Assembly (NCBI RefSeq): GCF_048569485.1
Contig: NC_134357.1
Location: 62,476,693-62,540,692 of the forward strand
From: Anomaloglossus baeobatrachus
Taxonomy: Eukaryota; Chordata; Amphibia; Anura; Aromobatidae
Reading direction: 5' to 3'
DNA length: 64,000 nucleotides
Shown here: one piece after another, positions 12,015 to 22,350 of the stretch
Position numbering within the stretch: the first letter of the stretch is position 1
Layout: each line of letters opens with the position of its first letter
Program-made: the position numbers and the translations under genes
The notes under the pieces: generated by a model
Databases searched by the model: none
What the model saw: the letters and a program-made list of their open reading frames with translations, nothing else
Told to the model about the DNA's origin: nothing

Positions 12015-13665
12015 TGTGTATTTTTTTAACCCTTTAATTTTCAAATTGGTGAATGGGGGCATGATTTTAACTTTTAGGTTTTTTAAATTTTTTAAAACTT
12101 TTTTTTTTCTTTTATTTTACTAGTGGACTATTATGGGGACTATTATGATCAGCAGTCTGATAGCTCTTCCATTTCTCCAGATTACAGCTACACAGCTGAG
12201 ATCTGCAGAAAAGCAGCTCTCCTATTACAAACGACAGTCTGCCAGGTGTAAGAGGAAGTGACTCATGATAGCTACAGAAGTCAATACATGACCCTGTGCT
12301 ACCATGGCAACCATCGGATCCACGTGATCATGTCAAGTGACTTCCGTTGGCGCCGAGTAAGTGAAAGCTTACCGCTGCGCACTGTATCATCTCATTGTCT
12401 CATTTTGACAGCGAGATGCAAGGGGTTAAGAGGTGCGAATGGAGAGCGGATCCACTCGCTGTCTGCCTGCCTCGCCTTCTTCCCCTGTCGCCGTCATAGA
12501 CGTTAATTCTGGCACAGGCAAGCAGACAGGGGCTGGAATAGATATCAAGAACTGACCCACATATTCCCTTCCTGTTGCATCTGTCAATCAAATAGCTGTG
12601 TATTGCTGGAACTTTACTTGCACGTATTTCTGAAATAAAACATCTAATCTAAGAACAAAAGCTATGCTTACATTCAGCATCCTAGCGCCAGTATAGCACT
12701 GACTTTATATATTAAAATTCTGCTGGTTGGTTCCCTTTAACTATGCGGGACACATACTGTATAATGTTTTTTGAGAGTAGGCGCGATAAAAAATGGTAAT
12801 TTCGGTATTTTGATTTTTTTCCCCCTTAACCTTACAGACTAAACAAATTTTAGACTTTAAACTTTAGAGATCATATTTTTATTAATGTGACAATATCAAA
12901 TATGTTTGGAATGAGAAAAGAGGTGTATTTTGAATTATCTTTAATTTTTTTTTCTGTTTAAAAAAATGTAAACTATTTTTTTACATGTCTTTAATGCACA
13001 AAGAGATATGACTAAGTATTGCAGCATATATGCATGCCCTAAGCTTCATTGGGATATTAAGATGGTGGCAGGGGGGGGTCTTCAGTCAGCCTCCCAGCTG
13101 CCATGATAATAACTTAACACCATTTTGTTTGGGGTGGAGGACAATGGACACCTTAACCAAAACAAACCCACAGAATCCAACCACTTAAATGCAGCTGTCA
13201 GAAATGTACAGCTGCATCCAAGTGGTTATACAGCAGCAAATGAAGACAGCTCCAATTCTGCTGTTATCCGCAGATGTTTTCTTTTATGGATAGAACTCAC
13301 TGCATATATCAAAAATAACTTGTGTGTTCTGTCAACAGATTTTTATCAATTCCTTAAAATTTTTATGGAGTATGTGTCAATAAGGCCTCCTTCACACGTC
13401 CAGGATAACAGTGCATGTTTTTCCCGGTGCGGATTCCGTGCATGTGTTCAGCATGTGCTGTCCTTGTGCTATCCGTGTGACATCCGCATACCACATGGAC
13501 AGCAGGAACTTCTATACTCCCTTGTCCCCGACGCTGCTGTCTCCGGTGCTGCTGCTGTTTCTGAGTTTGCGGTGCAGCGAAAATGCATGAGTTTAATAAG
13601 CGGGCCCGGAAGCAAGTGACAGCAGCTCTGGAGACAGGTGAGTATAAAAAATCATTTTATTCCAA
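12011..13665. repeat. Old dispersed repeat, right part, plus unassigned DNA
   Basis: The words aaatatgtgta before the left TA tract and after the right one suggest that this is the far side of the repeat split by the Tc1 pair. A copy of the 7.8 kb segment returns at about 13385-13665. A CCCTTTAA-type MITE end lies at about 12740. The open frame at 13125-13619 overlaps repeat sequence and shows no domain. Confidence 0.4.
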
Positions 13666-13669
13666 AGAC

Positions 13670-14640
13670 CCATGTTTTCACTAGGATTGGGATCAGGTTT
13701 GTGTGATGGCCACTCCAAATCATTGACTTTATTATTTTTAAGCCACTTTGTAACCGTTTGGCAGTATGCTTTGGGTCACTGTCCATTTGGAAGACCCATT
13801 GTCACCCAAGCTTTAAGTTCCTAGCTAATTGTTGCTTCAGTATTGCCACATAATTTTCTTTCCTCATGATGTCATCTATTTCGTGAAGCACCAGTCCCTC
13901 CTGCAGCAAAACAACCCACAACATAATGCTGCCAACCCCGTGTTTCATAGTTTGGATGATGTTCTTAGGCTTCAAAGCTTCTTCCTTTTTCCTGCAAACG
14001 TAATAATGGTAATTATGACCAAACAGTTCAATTTTAGTTTTGTTAGACCACAGGACATGTCTCCAAAATTAAGGTCTTTATTGCTGTGTGCATTTGCAAA
14101 TATGAATCTGGCTTTTTTATGTGTCTTTTGGAGTAATAGCTTCCTCCTAGTAGAGTGGCATTTCAGCCCATGTTGATACAGTAGTCGTTTCACTGTGCAT
14201 AATGACACAATCTTACCAGCTTCCTCCAGCATCTTCACAAGGTCTTTTGCTTTTGTTCTTGGGTTAATATGCACATGTGTGACCAAACCATATTCATCTC
14301 TGGTACACAGAACCCGTCTCCTTCCTGAGCAGTGTGATGGGTGGACATTCCCATCCAGTTTGTACTTGCATATAATTGTTTGTATAGATGAACAAGGCAC
14401 CTTCAGGTATCTGGAAATTGCACCCAAAGATAAACCAGACTTGTGTAAGTCCTCAATTCTCTTCCTGAGATCTTGGCTAATTTCTTTTGACTTTCCCATG
14501 ATGCTGCACAAAGAAGAAGTGTGTTTCAGGTGTGCATTAAAATACATCCACAGGTGTGTCTCTGATTAGCTCAGATGTTGCCAATAAACCAGAATCTTCC
14601 AAAGATATGACCTCATCATATGGGCTGTCCTATATTGTTT
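13670..14640 (-). mobile_element. Degraded Tc1 transposon, second family
   Basis: The minus strand carries a Tc1-type transposase in pieces, from an N-terminal start at 14499 down through a decayed catalytic region at 13690-13970. Terminal repeats were not resolved. It is non-autonomous and old. Confidence 0.7.
13972..14499 (-). pseudogene. Tc1 transposase fragment (N-terminal half)
   Basis: From the ATG at 14499 it reads MGKSKEISQDLRKRIEDLH, a typical Tc1 N-terminus with helix-turn-helix segments (LGAISRYLKVPCSSIQTII) and a SGRRR motif. The frame runs into NFGDMSCGL, where a functional copy would have a W-S-D-E-like first catalytic block, and then loses homology. The rest of the gene survives only as out-of-frame remnants at 13690-13970. 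Confidence 0.75.
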
Positions 14641-14647
14641 AAAGGCA

Positions 14648-14800
14648 TAGGGTGCTTTACATGCTGCAACATCGCTAGCGATTGCTAGTGATGTTGCGAG
14701 CGATAGCACCCGCCCCAGTCGTTCGTGCAACATTTGGTGATCGCTGCCGTAGCGAACAATATCGCTACGGTAGCGTCATACGCACATACATGTTCAGCAA
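14648..14800. mobile_element. Harbinger-like MITE fragment
   Basis: The phrase gctttacatgctgcaacatcgctagcg matches the terminal region of the Harbinger-like MITEs elsewhere, followed by (tagcg)-rich sequence. Only one end is evident, so this is truncated or a divergent subfamily. Confidence 0.4.
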
Positions 14801-15887
14801 CAGGCAGGGGTGATCTCTGGTGCTCACCGGAGTTCAGGTTAGAGCACCAGAGATCATGCCGGCCTGTCTGCAGCTGTCATGAACTGAACCGCAATCGCCG
14901 GGGAATCAGTCACTCGGCGCTCGCAGCTTAGTCCAGGCTGCACTTCAGAGCTTAGGTGAGAGCTCCGGAGTGCAATAGAGGTACCTGAATCCAGGCCTGG
15001 CATTACTGTAGATTCCTCCGGTAGCCAGTCCGACGGTGCCCATATGAGTATAAATGTCTGCAGAAACAAAACAGCACATAAATAGCATATATAGGAATAA
15101 TGCCTTGGAATGATACAAATGTTGTCTGTAGCATTTCTGTAGGTGCCATAATGATCGTTGTGCAGTGTTGTAATATGGCCATGTGCTTGGTCACTTTGAG
15201 TCTTCGGCGTAGACTGTACAGTGAGTTCTGGTACATTAGCCGGGGCACAGTGAGGTCATGTCAGCAAATGATCAATACCTCAATAGACGACTTCATTTTT
15301 TTTCCTGGCCTGCTGCCTTTTGTTTATAAGAAGCTGGATGGAGTATGTCAAACTCAAAAGAAGTCAGAGCGGCGTGCAATTTGTAAGCCATTCCTATTTA
15401 TTGGGACACAGTAGTTATTAGCAGTGCGGAGCAGGCCCCTCGATCTTTCATTCAAACTCGCATTGCTTTTCAGGCTTTGACTCGCTGTGTGGTTCACCAT
15501 AGAATCAATTTCCGTGCTGAATGGGATTGGTAGATTGCCTGTCAACTATATTGTTAGCAGGAGGACTTCACTGAACAAATGTCTGCTCTGAAGAAACCTT
15601 CCCTCTCAGCCTCAGAATATCTCTTTCCACATAGCACGTCATAAACTAGGACAGATTATTATGTATCAGTGTAAATAGGACAAAAGACATACAATAAAGA
15701 AAAAAGACAAATGTAACTGCAAAGATTCAAAGCCAAAAATCTATTTTCATAATATCCTCTTTCTCTGACTGGATATATGCGGCTCTGCCTTGAGAAAAAA
15801 GGAAAATTAATTAAATGTAGAGAACTATGTCCTGTACTCTCAAATGTTCAGATTTGACAAAGTGATCCTAAACATAAAGTGTCTGTG
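14801..15887. other. Unassigned non-coding DNA
   Basis: No gene or bounded repeat was recognised. Short open frames at 15100-15414 and 15354-15545 show no domain or splice context. Confidence 0.45.
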
Positions 15888-15943
15888 TGTATATATATAT
15901 ATATAGATATATATATATATATATATATCTATATATATATATA
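15888..15943. repeat. TA-rich microsatellite
   Basis: TA dinucleotides with a few interruptions abut the left end of the next Tc1 element. Confidence 0.9.
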
Positions 15944-16690
15944 CAGTACAGACCAAAAGTTTGGACACACCTACTCATTCAAAGAGTTTTCTTTATTTTC
16001 AGGACTCTGAAAATTGTAGATTCACATTGAAGACATCAACACTATGAATTAAAACATGTGGAATGAAATACTTAAAAAAAATGTGAAACAACTGAAAATA
16101 TGTCTTATATTCTAGGTTCTTCAAAGTAGCCACCTTTTGCTTTGATTACTGCTTTGCACACTCTTGGCATTCTCTTGATGAGCTTCAAGAGGTAGTCACC
16201 GGAAATGGTTTTCAACAGTCTTGAAGGAGTTTCCAGAGATGCTTAGCACTTGTTGGCCCTTTTGTCTTCACTCTGTGGTCCAGCTCACCCCCAAACCATC
16301 TCGATTGGGTTCAGGTCTGGTGACTGTGGAGACCAGGTCATCTGGCGTAGCACCCCATCACTCTCCTTCTTAGTCAAATAGCCCTTACACAGCCTGGAGG
16401 TGTGTTTGGGATCATTGCCCTGTTGAAAAATAAATGATGGTCCAACTAAACACAAACCGGATGGAATAGCACGCCGCTGCAAGATGCTGTGGTAGCTATG
16501 CTGGTTCAGTATGCCTTCAATTTTGAATAAATCCCCAACAGTGTCACCAGCAAAGCACCCCCACACCATCACACCTCCTCCTCCATGCTTCACGGTGGGA
16601 ACCAGCCATGTAGAATCCGTCTATCTAAGCCTTCTCTTAACAGTTGTTCTAGAGATGAGAAGGTGTGTCCAAACTTTTGGTCTGTACTGT
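15944..16690 (-). mobile_element. Internally deleted Tc1 element, third family (copy A, 747 bp)
   Basis: Both ends carry CAGTACAGACCAAAAGTTTG-type terminal repeats facing inwards. The minus strand keeps transposase fragments, including KHGGGGVMVWGCFAGDTVGD and SPDLNPIEMVWG. The 5' half of the gene is deleted: the terminal repeat runs straight into the sequence ctctagaacaactgttaag. The same deletion joint occurs in the copy at 27839-28775. A second deletion removes the segment holding the first catalytic aspartate. It is a passive derivative that must have been moved by a relative. Confidence 0.85.
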
Positions 16691-16691
16691 G

Positions 16692-16762
<71 letters not shown>

Positions 16763-16765
16763 GTA
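16691..16765. repeat. (TA)n microsatellite
   Basis: This is a TA run abutting the right end of the Tc1 derivative. Confidence 0.95.
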
Positions 16766-16767
16766 TA

Positions 16768-17130
16768 TGTGTGAAACAAGCAAATACAAGGCATTGCCAG
16801 GTGGCAGTAAAAAAATTTTTTCCAACTTTATTGTGCACTATTTAAAAATTCCACAGCTCTTGACAGAAAGTTATAATGCAAGGTACACACAGTAGCGGAC
16901 TAAGCGTGTCAGCAGTAGCAACCGCCTTCTTCACGGTCTTCATGGTTTGGGACCGTGAAGAAGGCGGTTGCTACTGCCGAAACGCGTAGTCCGCTACTGC
17001 GTGTACCATACATTATAACTTACTGTCAAGAGCTCTGGAATTTTTAAATAGTGCACAATAAAGTTGGAAAAAAATGTTTTACTGCCACCTGGAGACGCCT
17101 TGTATTTGCTGGATCCATTTGCTTGTTTCA
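16768..17130. mobile_element. Fold-back element with hammerhead-like motifs at its centre
   Basis: Two arms of about 170 bp mirror each other. The left starts gtgaaacaagcaaatacaagg and the right ends with its complement. Shared internal blocks include aactttattgtgcac and gcggactaagcg against cgcgtagtccgc. The centre (about 16937-16949) is a short loop. Each arm carries, next to the loop, a sequence laid out like a hammerhead ribozyme, pointing outwards. There is no coding content. No clear target duplication was found because the left flank is a TA microsatellite. Possibly an inverted dimer of a non-autonomous PLE-type element. Confidence 0.6.
16950..16994 (+). ncRNA. Hammerhead-ribozyme-like motif (degenerate)
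   Basis: The parts in order are stem I strand GGAC, a core close to CTGANGA (here CGTGAAGA, with one base extra), a stem II hairpin GGCGGT/ACTGCC with loop TGCT, then GAAA, a very short stem III inside acgcgt, GTA at the cleavage position, and GTCC closing stem I. The spoiled core suggests it no longer cuts. The mirror copy at about 16891-16936 (-) is more decayed. Confidence 0.5.
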
Positions 17131-17249
17131 TATTTTCCTGGATGTTCTCCCATTCCGGATCCGTGCAACAAGGAAGAAATAGGCATACAATTGGGCATGA
17201 GCTCGGACAGGTGAGCTGGTCTTCAACTTTTCTTGGTTGAAACTATATA

Positions 17250-17835
17250 TATATATAGGTATATAGTGATATAAGTATTGAACGGAATACGTCTCCAATT
17301 TTCTAAATATTGTTTTAAACTAATTCCTAAACGTTCTATTAACATGAATTTCTCACCAGATGTCACGGACAACCCATCCAATCCACACAAGCAAATAGAT
17401 CAAACCTTTGTTGTTCAAAAATTTAGTGATGTGGAATAATGAGAAATGACAGAGGGACAAGGTATTGAACACACTTATTGAAATGTATTTATTTATTTAT
17501 TTATTTAATACTTCATACACCACCACCTTTGTTGGTGATGACAGCTTCAAGACGCTTCCTGTATGGAGAACTTAGTCACGTGTAGTGCTCAGGTGTGATT
17601 TTGGTCCATTCTTCCACACAAGACTTTTCAAATCCTGAAGGTTCTCTGTACTCCTTCTATGAACTCTGAGCTTTAATTCCACCCACAATTCATCTTCATC
17701 ATCTTTGTAGATGGCAGATGATTTTTATCAAGAATGTCTTGGTACATTTGTCCATTCATCCTTCCTTCAATTATATGTCCAGCTTAGTGAGGAGTCCTTT
17801 CACTTTGCTGGGGAAATTCCCTGCTCCAGTTAGAT
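17250..17835 (-). mobile_element. Degraded Tc1 fragment, fourth family
   Basis: The start (atatagtgatataagtattgaac) and the body (caccacctttgttggtgatgacagc) read like the 3' terminal repeat and C-terminal coding end of a Tc1 element on the minus strand. It has many breaks and no usable open frame. It ends near 17835. Confidence 0.55.
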
Positions 17836-17952
17836 GGCTTCAATCATTGATAGAATCTGCTTCGCTGTAACCCGAGCACTCAAGCACCACGCGATACTCG
17901 GCGCTGCTTGTTTCTTGATAGAGTACAGTAATGCTTACTCATCACTAACTGT

Positions 17953-17956
<4 letters not shown>

Positions 17957-18011
<55 letters not shown>
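17957..18011. repeat. (TA)n microsatellite
   Basis: This is a pure TA run of about 55 bp. Confidence 0.95.
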
Positions 18012-18015
<4 letters not shown>

Positions 18016-18547
18016 CTTCTGCGTATAATGTCACTAGTGATTACACTAATGAGCAAAAGGGTAACAATGTTTGGACCTTTTGACTTTCGGGCTCCATATC
18101 TAACCATCCACTACAGCTTCGAATGTGACACAACCTTCATTTTCTAGACAATCATCTTGGCTATTTCATGCATAAATTTAACTTCCAACTATTTAGCATA
18201 TTATTAATTATGCAGATTCTTGTCATGTCACTTCAATGTTACTGTTTTGCTCTTAAAAATAAAAATGTTAATTTTTATTATTTTATTAGCATTTTGTAAA
18301 TCCACCTTTGGCTCTCAACACTACCTCAATTGGGTTGAAGTTTTGGGACTGTTGGGGCAAATCCAGTACCTCTACTTCATTGTAATTCAACTATTTTTTT
18401 GCCAATCTCGACATATGCTTCTGGTCGTTGTCCTTCTAAAACACTATGTCATCTTTCGCATACCCATAGTACTCGAGTGTCGTGCTGGATTTTTGTTCTT
18501 TTGTTTACCATAGTACTCGAGTGTATGAAGTAACTCATTTTGTAGGA

Positions 18548-19299
18548 TAGAGAAGGAAGGAAAGAGGAGTCGCTCAACGGTAACTAGATCATAGGCATGA
18601 ATATAAACTTTGCACCAAAAATGGATACATAAAGAAATAACAAATACCACATACCCATAGATCATAAACAGCACATATAAATTAGCAATGATATGCAACC
18701 CAGATGATATAGAGAGATCCCTGAAAACAAAGCCCAGATACTACCAGCAATAGCTGGATTTACCAGATAGTGAGATCCATAACAAGAAATAGCCAGGGCC
18801 GGATTACAAGTTCCCCACGCGTATCGCTGTCACATGGGACAGCTTTGTCAGGGGTAGAATGACATTCTACTTCTGCTGTTTATGATCTAAGGGTATGTGG
18901 TATTTGTTATTTCTTTATGTATCCATTTTTAGGGCAAAGTTTATATTCATGCCTAGTTTCCGTTGAGTGACTCCTGTTTGTATACATATTAACTTAGCCC
19001 TGTACTAAACTTACCTGTATATTGTGACTATTGTATACAGCTAGAGGGGTGTTTGTCTTCTACAGGGATCAAACAAGGAAGATGGAGGCTTTTTACATGC
19101 CTTTTTAAGTGATTTTAATGTGTTTGTGTCCACTTTGTTTATAATAAAGACCAAAATTTGTATTTTCTTTAAAGGTGTATCCCTCAGTTTTGCACACCAC
19201 CTTGCTTCCTTCTCTATGCCTCTATTGGTGTGTTGGGGTGATCCCTTATCCCTTTATTGTTGGATTATTTAATCCTGGAGGTGGTGCTCTCTAAAATAG
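18548..19299. mobile_element. Fold-back element with hammerhead-like centre, nested in a Tc1
   Basis: The flanks share tcattttgtag (about 18536-18546 and 19308-19318), a candidate target duplication of about 11 bp. The left arm (catgaatataaactttgcacc, then atggatacataaagaaataacaaatacc) is mirrored at about 18885-18960. Between the arms lies a hammerhead-like motif. The right side extends further as single-copy sequence. The host Tc1 resumes after the right duplication. No protein is encoded. Confidence 0.6.
18812..18855 (-). ncRNA. Hammerhead-ribozyme-like motif (degenerate)
   Basis: On the minus strand: CCC, core CTGACAA (consensus CTGANGA), stem II AGCTGTC/GACAGC with a short loop, GATA in place of GAAA, then acgcgt and GGGG closing stem I. 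Two core positions differ, and the cleavage position is followed by G, so activity is unlikely. The layout parallels the motifs at 16.95 kb and in the PLE. Confidence 0.4.
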
Positions 19300-20344
19300 C
19301 TTCAGTGGTCATTTTGTAGAATACTCACATATAGCTCAGCATTGAGACCACCATTGATCCTGGTCAAGTATCCAATGTCTTTGGTTGTGAAACACCCCCA
19401 TATCATCAGGCTTCCTCCACCGAATTTGACAGTTCCTTCAATTTCTCAATCCATTAGCTCCTTTTTCCCTCCAGACCCATTTGCACCCATCAAAGATTAG
19501 TCTGTTGACTTTCACCTCATTGCTCCAAATCCCGTTTCAAATTTTCCACTGTCCATTTTTCATATTTTTTTGCCAACTTGAACTGATGCTTCTTATGATG
19601 GAAATGGAAGTTGAGGCTTCTTCATGTTTTTTTGGAGCACCATTACAGACTTTTGTAACGTGCATTGCACGGTGCTTGCATGGACATCTGTGATCTCGCT
19701 ATTTGGAAAGCATTCAAGCCACCTCCACTGCTGTGGTTGTTGAACTAGAACTGATAGACCTTGTGATAAGACAATTTGTTGACTCCGATATTTTTCCTGG
19801 ACGTCACCTCTTGGCTTCTGAATGGATGGACGGACTTCATTTCATATTCTTCCAATTCTTAATTTACTCACATGATACAGTTTGGCAAATTTTCTTGGCT
19901 AAAAGACCACTATTGATGAGCTGGATAATGCTGTTTCTCATTACTTGGGAAATCATCTTCATGGCTACTCCTTGATTCAAACCAGAGACCTTTTACTTGG
20001 AAATCAACCTAATAACACACTGAGCTATTAGGAAATGTGAGAACAGGTTGTAATTTGTAGTTTACAGAAAAAAAAAGATTCTTCCACCACAGGAGCAAAA
20101 CAGTAACAATGCAGTGACATGACAAAAATCTTCATAAGTAATCATATGATAAATAGTTTGAAGTCGAATTTATGCTTGAGATAGACAAGATGATTGCCTA
20201 TGAAATTAAGGTAGTCTCACACTCAAAGCAGTAGTGGATGATGAGGTATGGAGCCTGAAAATCAAAAATTTAACATATTACAGTTATATAACAGTGATGA
20301 GCAATATTCTGTAGTTGTTCTAAGACAGAATATGGCCAAAACCA

Positions 20345-20555
20345 TTCAATTAACCCTTTCACCTCTGAGCGCTTTTCCATTTTTTGTTTTTTCCTCCCTT
20401 TCTTCCAAGAGCCATAACTTTTTTATTTTTCTAACCATATAGCTGCAGGAGTGCTTGTTTTTTGTGTAGCAAGTTGTAGTTTTTAATGACACATTCATTC
20501 TGCCATAGAATGTACTGGAAAACTGCAAAACAATTCCAAGTGTGGAGATCAGAGG
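20345..20555. repeat. Dispersed repeat fragment, same family as 8130-8330
   Basis: It shares the order ccctttcac, ttttccattttt, agagc(c/t)(a/g)taac, tttttatttttc and gtactggaaaac with the copy at 8130-8330. It is non-coding. Confidence 0.55.
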
Positions 20556-21480
20556 TTTCCTGTAGTTCTTGACCAAGTTTTCATCCACTGCGGCAGGGAT
20601 TTTGGCCCTCTCCTCCATACAGATTTTCTATTGGGCTCAGATCTGGAGACAGGCTAGGCTACTCCAGAACCTTGAAATGCTTCTTATGGAGCCACACCTT
20701 AGTTTCCCTGGCTGTGTATTTTGAGTCATTGTCATGCAGGAAGACCCAGCCATGACCCGTCTTCAATGCTCTTACTGAGGGAAGGAGGTTATTGGCCAAA
20801 ATCTTGCAATACATGACCCCATCCATCCTACCTTCAATATGGTGCAGTCATCCTCTTCCCTTTGCAAAAAGGCACCCCCAAAGTATGATGCTTTCACCCC
20901 CATGCTTCATGGTTTCATTTTTGTTCTTGGGGTTGTACTCATCCTTCTTCTCTAAACACGGCCAGTGGCATTGATACCAAAACGTTCTATTTTGGTCTCA
21001 TCTGACCACATGACCTCCCATACCTCCTCTGAATCATCCAGATGGTCATTGGCGAGCTTCAAACAGGCCTGGACATGTACTGGCATGAGCAGGGGGGACC
21101 TTTAGTGCCCTGCAAGATTTTAATTCATGATATCATAGTGTGTTACTAACGGTAGTCTTTGATACTGTGGTGCCAGCTCTTTTCAAGTCATTGACTAGGT
21201 CCTCTCATGTAGTTCTAGGCTGATTCCTGACCTTTTTCTGAATCATCTTTACCCTACAAGGTGAGTTATTGCATGGAGCCACAGACCGAGTAAGATTGAC
21301 AGTCATCTTGTGTTTCTTCCATTTTCTAATAATTGCGCCAACAGTTGTTGCCTTCTCACCAAGCTGCTTGCCTATTGTCCTGAAGCCCATCCCAGCTTGT
21401 GCAGGTCTACAATTTTGCCCCTAGTGTCCTTAGACAGCTCTTTGGTCCTGGCCATGGTGGAGAGGTTGGAGTGTGACTGA
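20556..21480 (-). pseudogene. Tc1 transposase pseudogene, sixth copy
   Basis: The minus strand starts at an N-terminal region with [20 protein letters not shown] and [14 protein letters not shown] (21205-21390), an unmistakable Tc1 helix-turn-helix. It continues as shifted remnants of the catalytic part down to about 20560, including the reverse of a DNDPK-like block near 20730. Several frame breaks prevent a full protein. Terminal repeats were not defined. Confidence 0.8.
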
Positions 21481-22350
21481 ATTTGTTTTTTAATATTTTT
21501 TTAAAACTTCTAGTTTTTTTTACCTTTTCTTGTATTTGGTAGTCCCTTTAGGGGACTTGAGGCTGGAATTGGCCTATTGCTTGTGCTATACAGGGCAGTC
21601 CATCAGCACCGCTTTGTATATCAAAATTCACAATCTCCTATGAACTCCGACAATGGGCTGATGTTCACAGGAGGATCGTGATGGCAGGTGTCTTTAGCGG
21701 GTATTTGCTATGTAATCTGAAGAAAGTATGTTTCAAGGGTTAAAACAAAGATCTCAGGGATGCCTGTCTTGTCGAGGTCCGATCTGTTGTTTATTTGCTA
21801 TATTTGTTTAAGCAGCTGGACTTCTCATTGCTTGAGCTGCAATGTCAGGCGCACAGCAGTCAAGCACGCCCCCTCTTCTGAGTGACACCTCACTGTCAAT
21901 GTACTGTTGCTATAGAGAGGCTGGTGTGGGCGGGACAGCTCTCTCAGCTCTGCTACATAACTAAATCTAAAACTTCTGATTGTGTGAGAATGGCTGCACC
22001 AACTAATCTAAGTGATACATCATTGGATTCAGGATCTCTTTGCTCTCATGAGGTAGCAAAAACCTGCCTACAGATTCCCTTTAAAATCTTTCCTTTGGGT
22101 TGCCTTATTGGAAGCACACATATCCTTCCCTTATTGCAAATGGGCATGAGTGGAGTATGGCAGTTGCAATGAAAGAGTTTATAGACAGAAAAGAGTCCAT
22201 AGACTATTACAGTCTCAAGACAGAGATGAAGTGCAGACCCCTCCCCAAGATTAACCCCTCGAGAGTTCATATAACCAGTAGTAAAGAGATTCTTTTGTAA
22301 AAGAAAAAGTAAAAAAATAAAAACATTGACTTAGAAGTCTGGGGTAGAAA
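21481..22350. other. Unassigned DNA with a palindromic-MITE end
   Basis: No gene was recognised. The phrase cagattccctttaaaat at about 22070 is an end typical of the TTAA-flanked MITE family also seen at 24.7 and 63.9 kb. The open frames 21882-22300 lie in this repeat texture. Confidence 0.4.

Larger units (their letters stand above)
18040..20310 (-). mobile_element. Degraded Tc1/mariner element, fifth family, with nested insertion
   Basis: The ends form long, diverged inverted repeats of about 200 bp. The left begins with aatgagcaaaagggtaacaatg; the right carries aggagcaaaacagtaacaatg in inverse context and ends near ggatgatgaggtatggagcc, against ggctccatatctaaccatcc on the left. Between them the minus strand keeps transposase remnants, for example around 19345-19440 a GGGS-type block. 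It is split by the fold-back element at about 18548-19299. A 44-bp tandem duplication (catagtactcgagtgt at about 18465 and 18509) lies just before the nested insertion. Confidence 0.65.
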
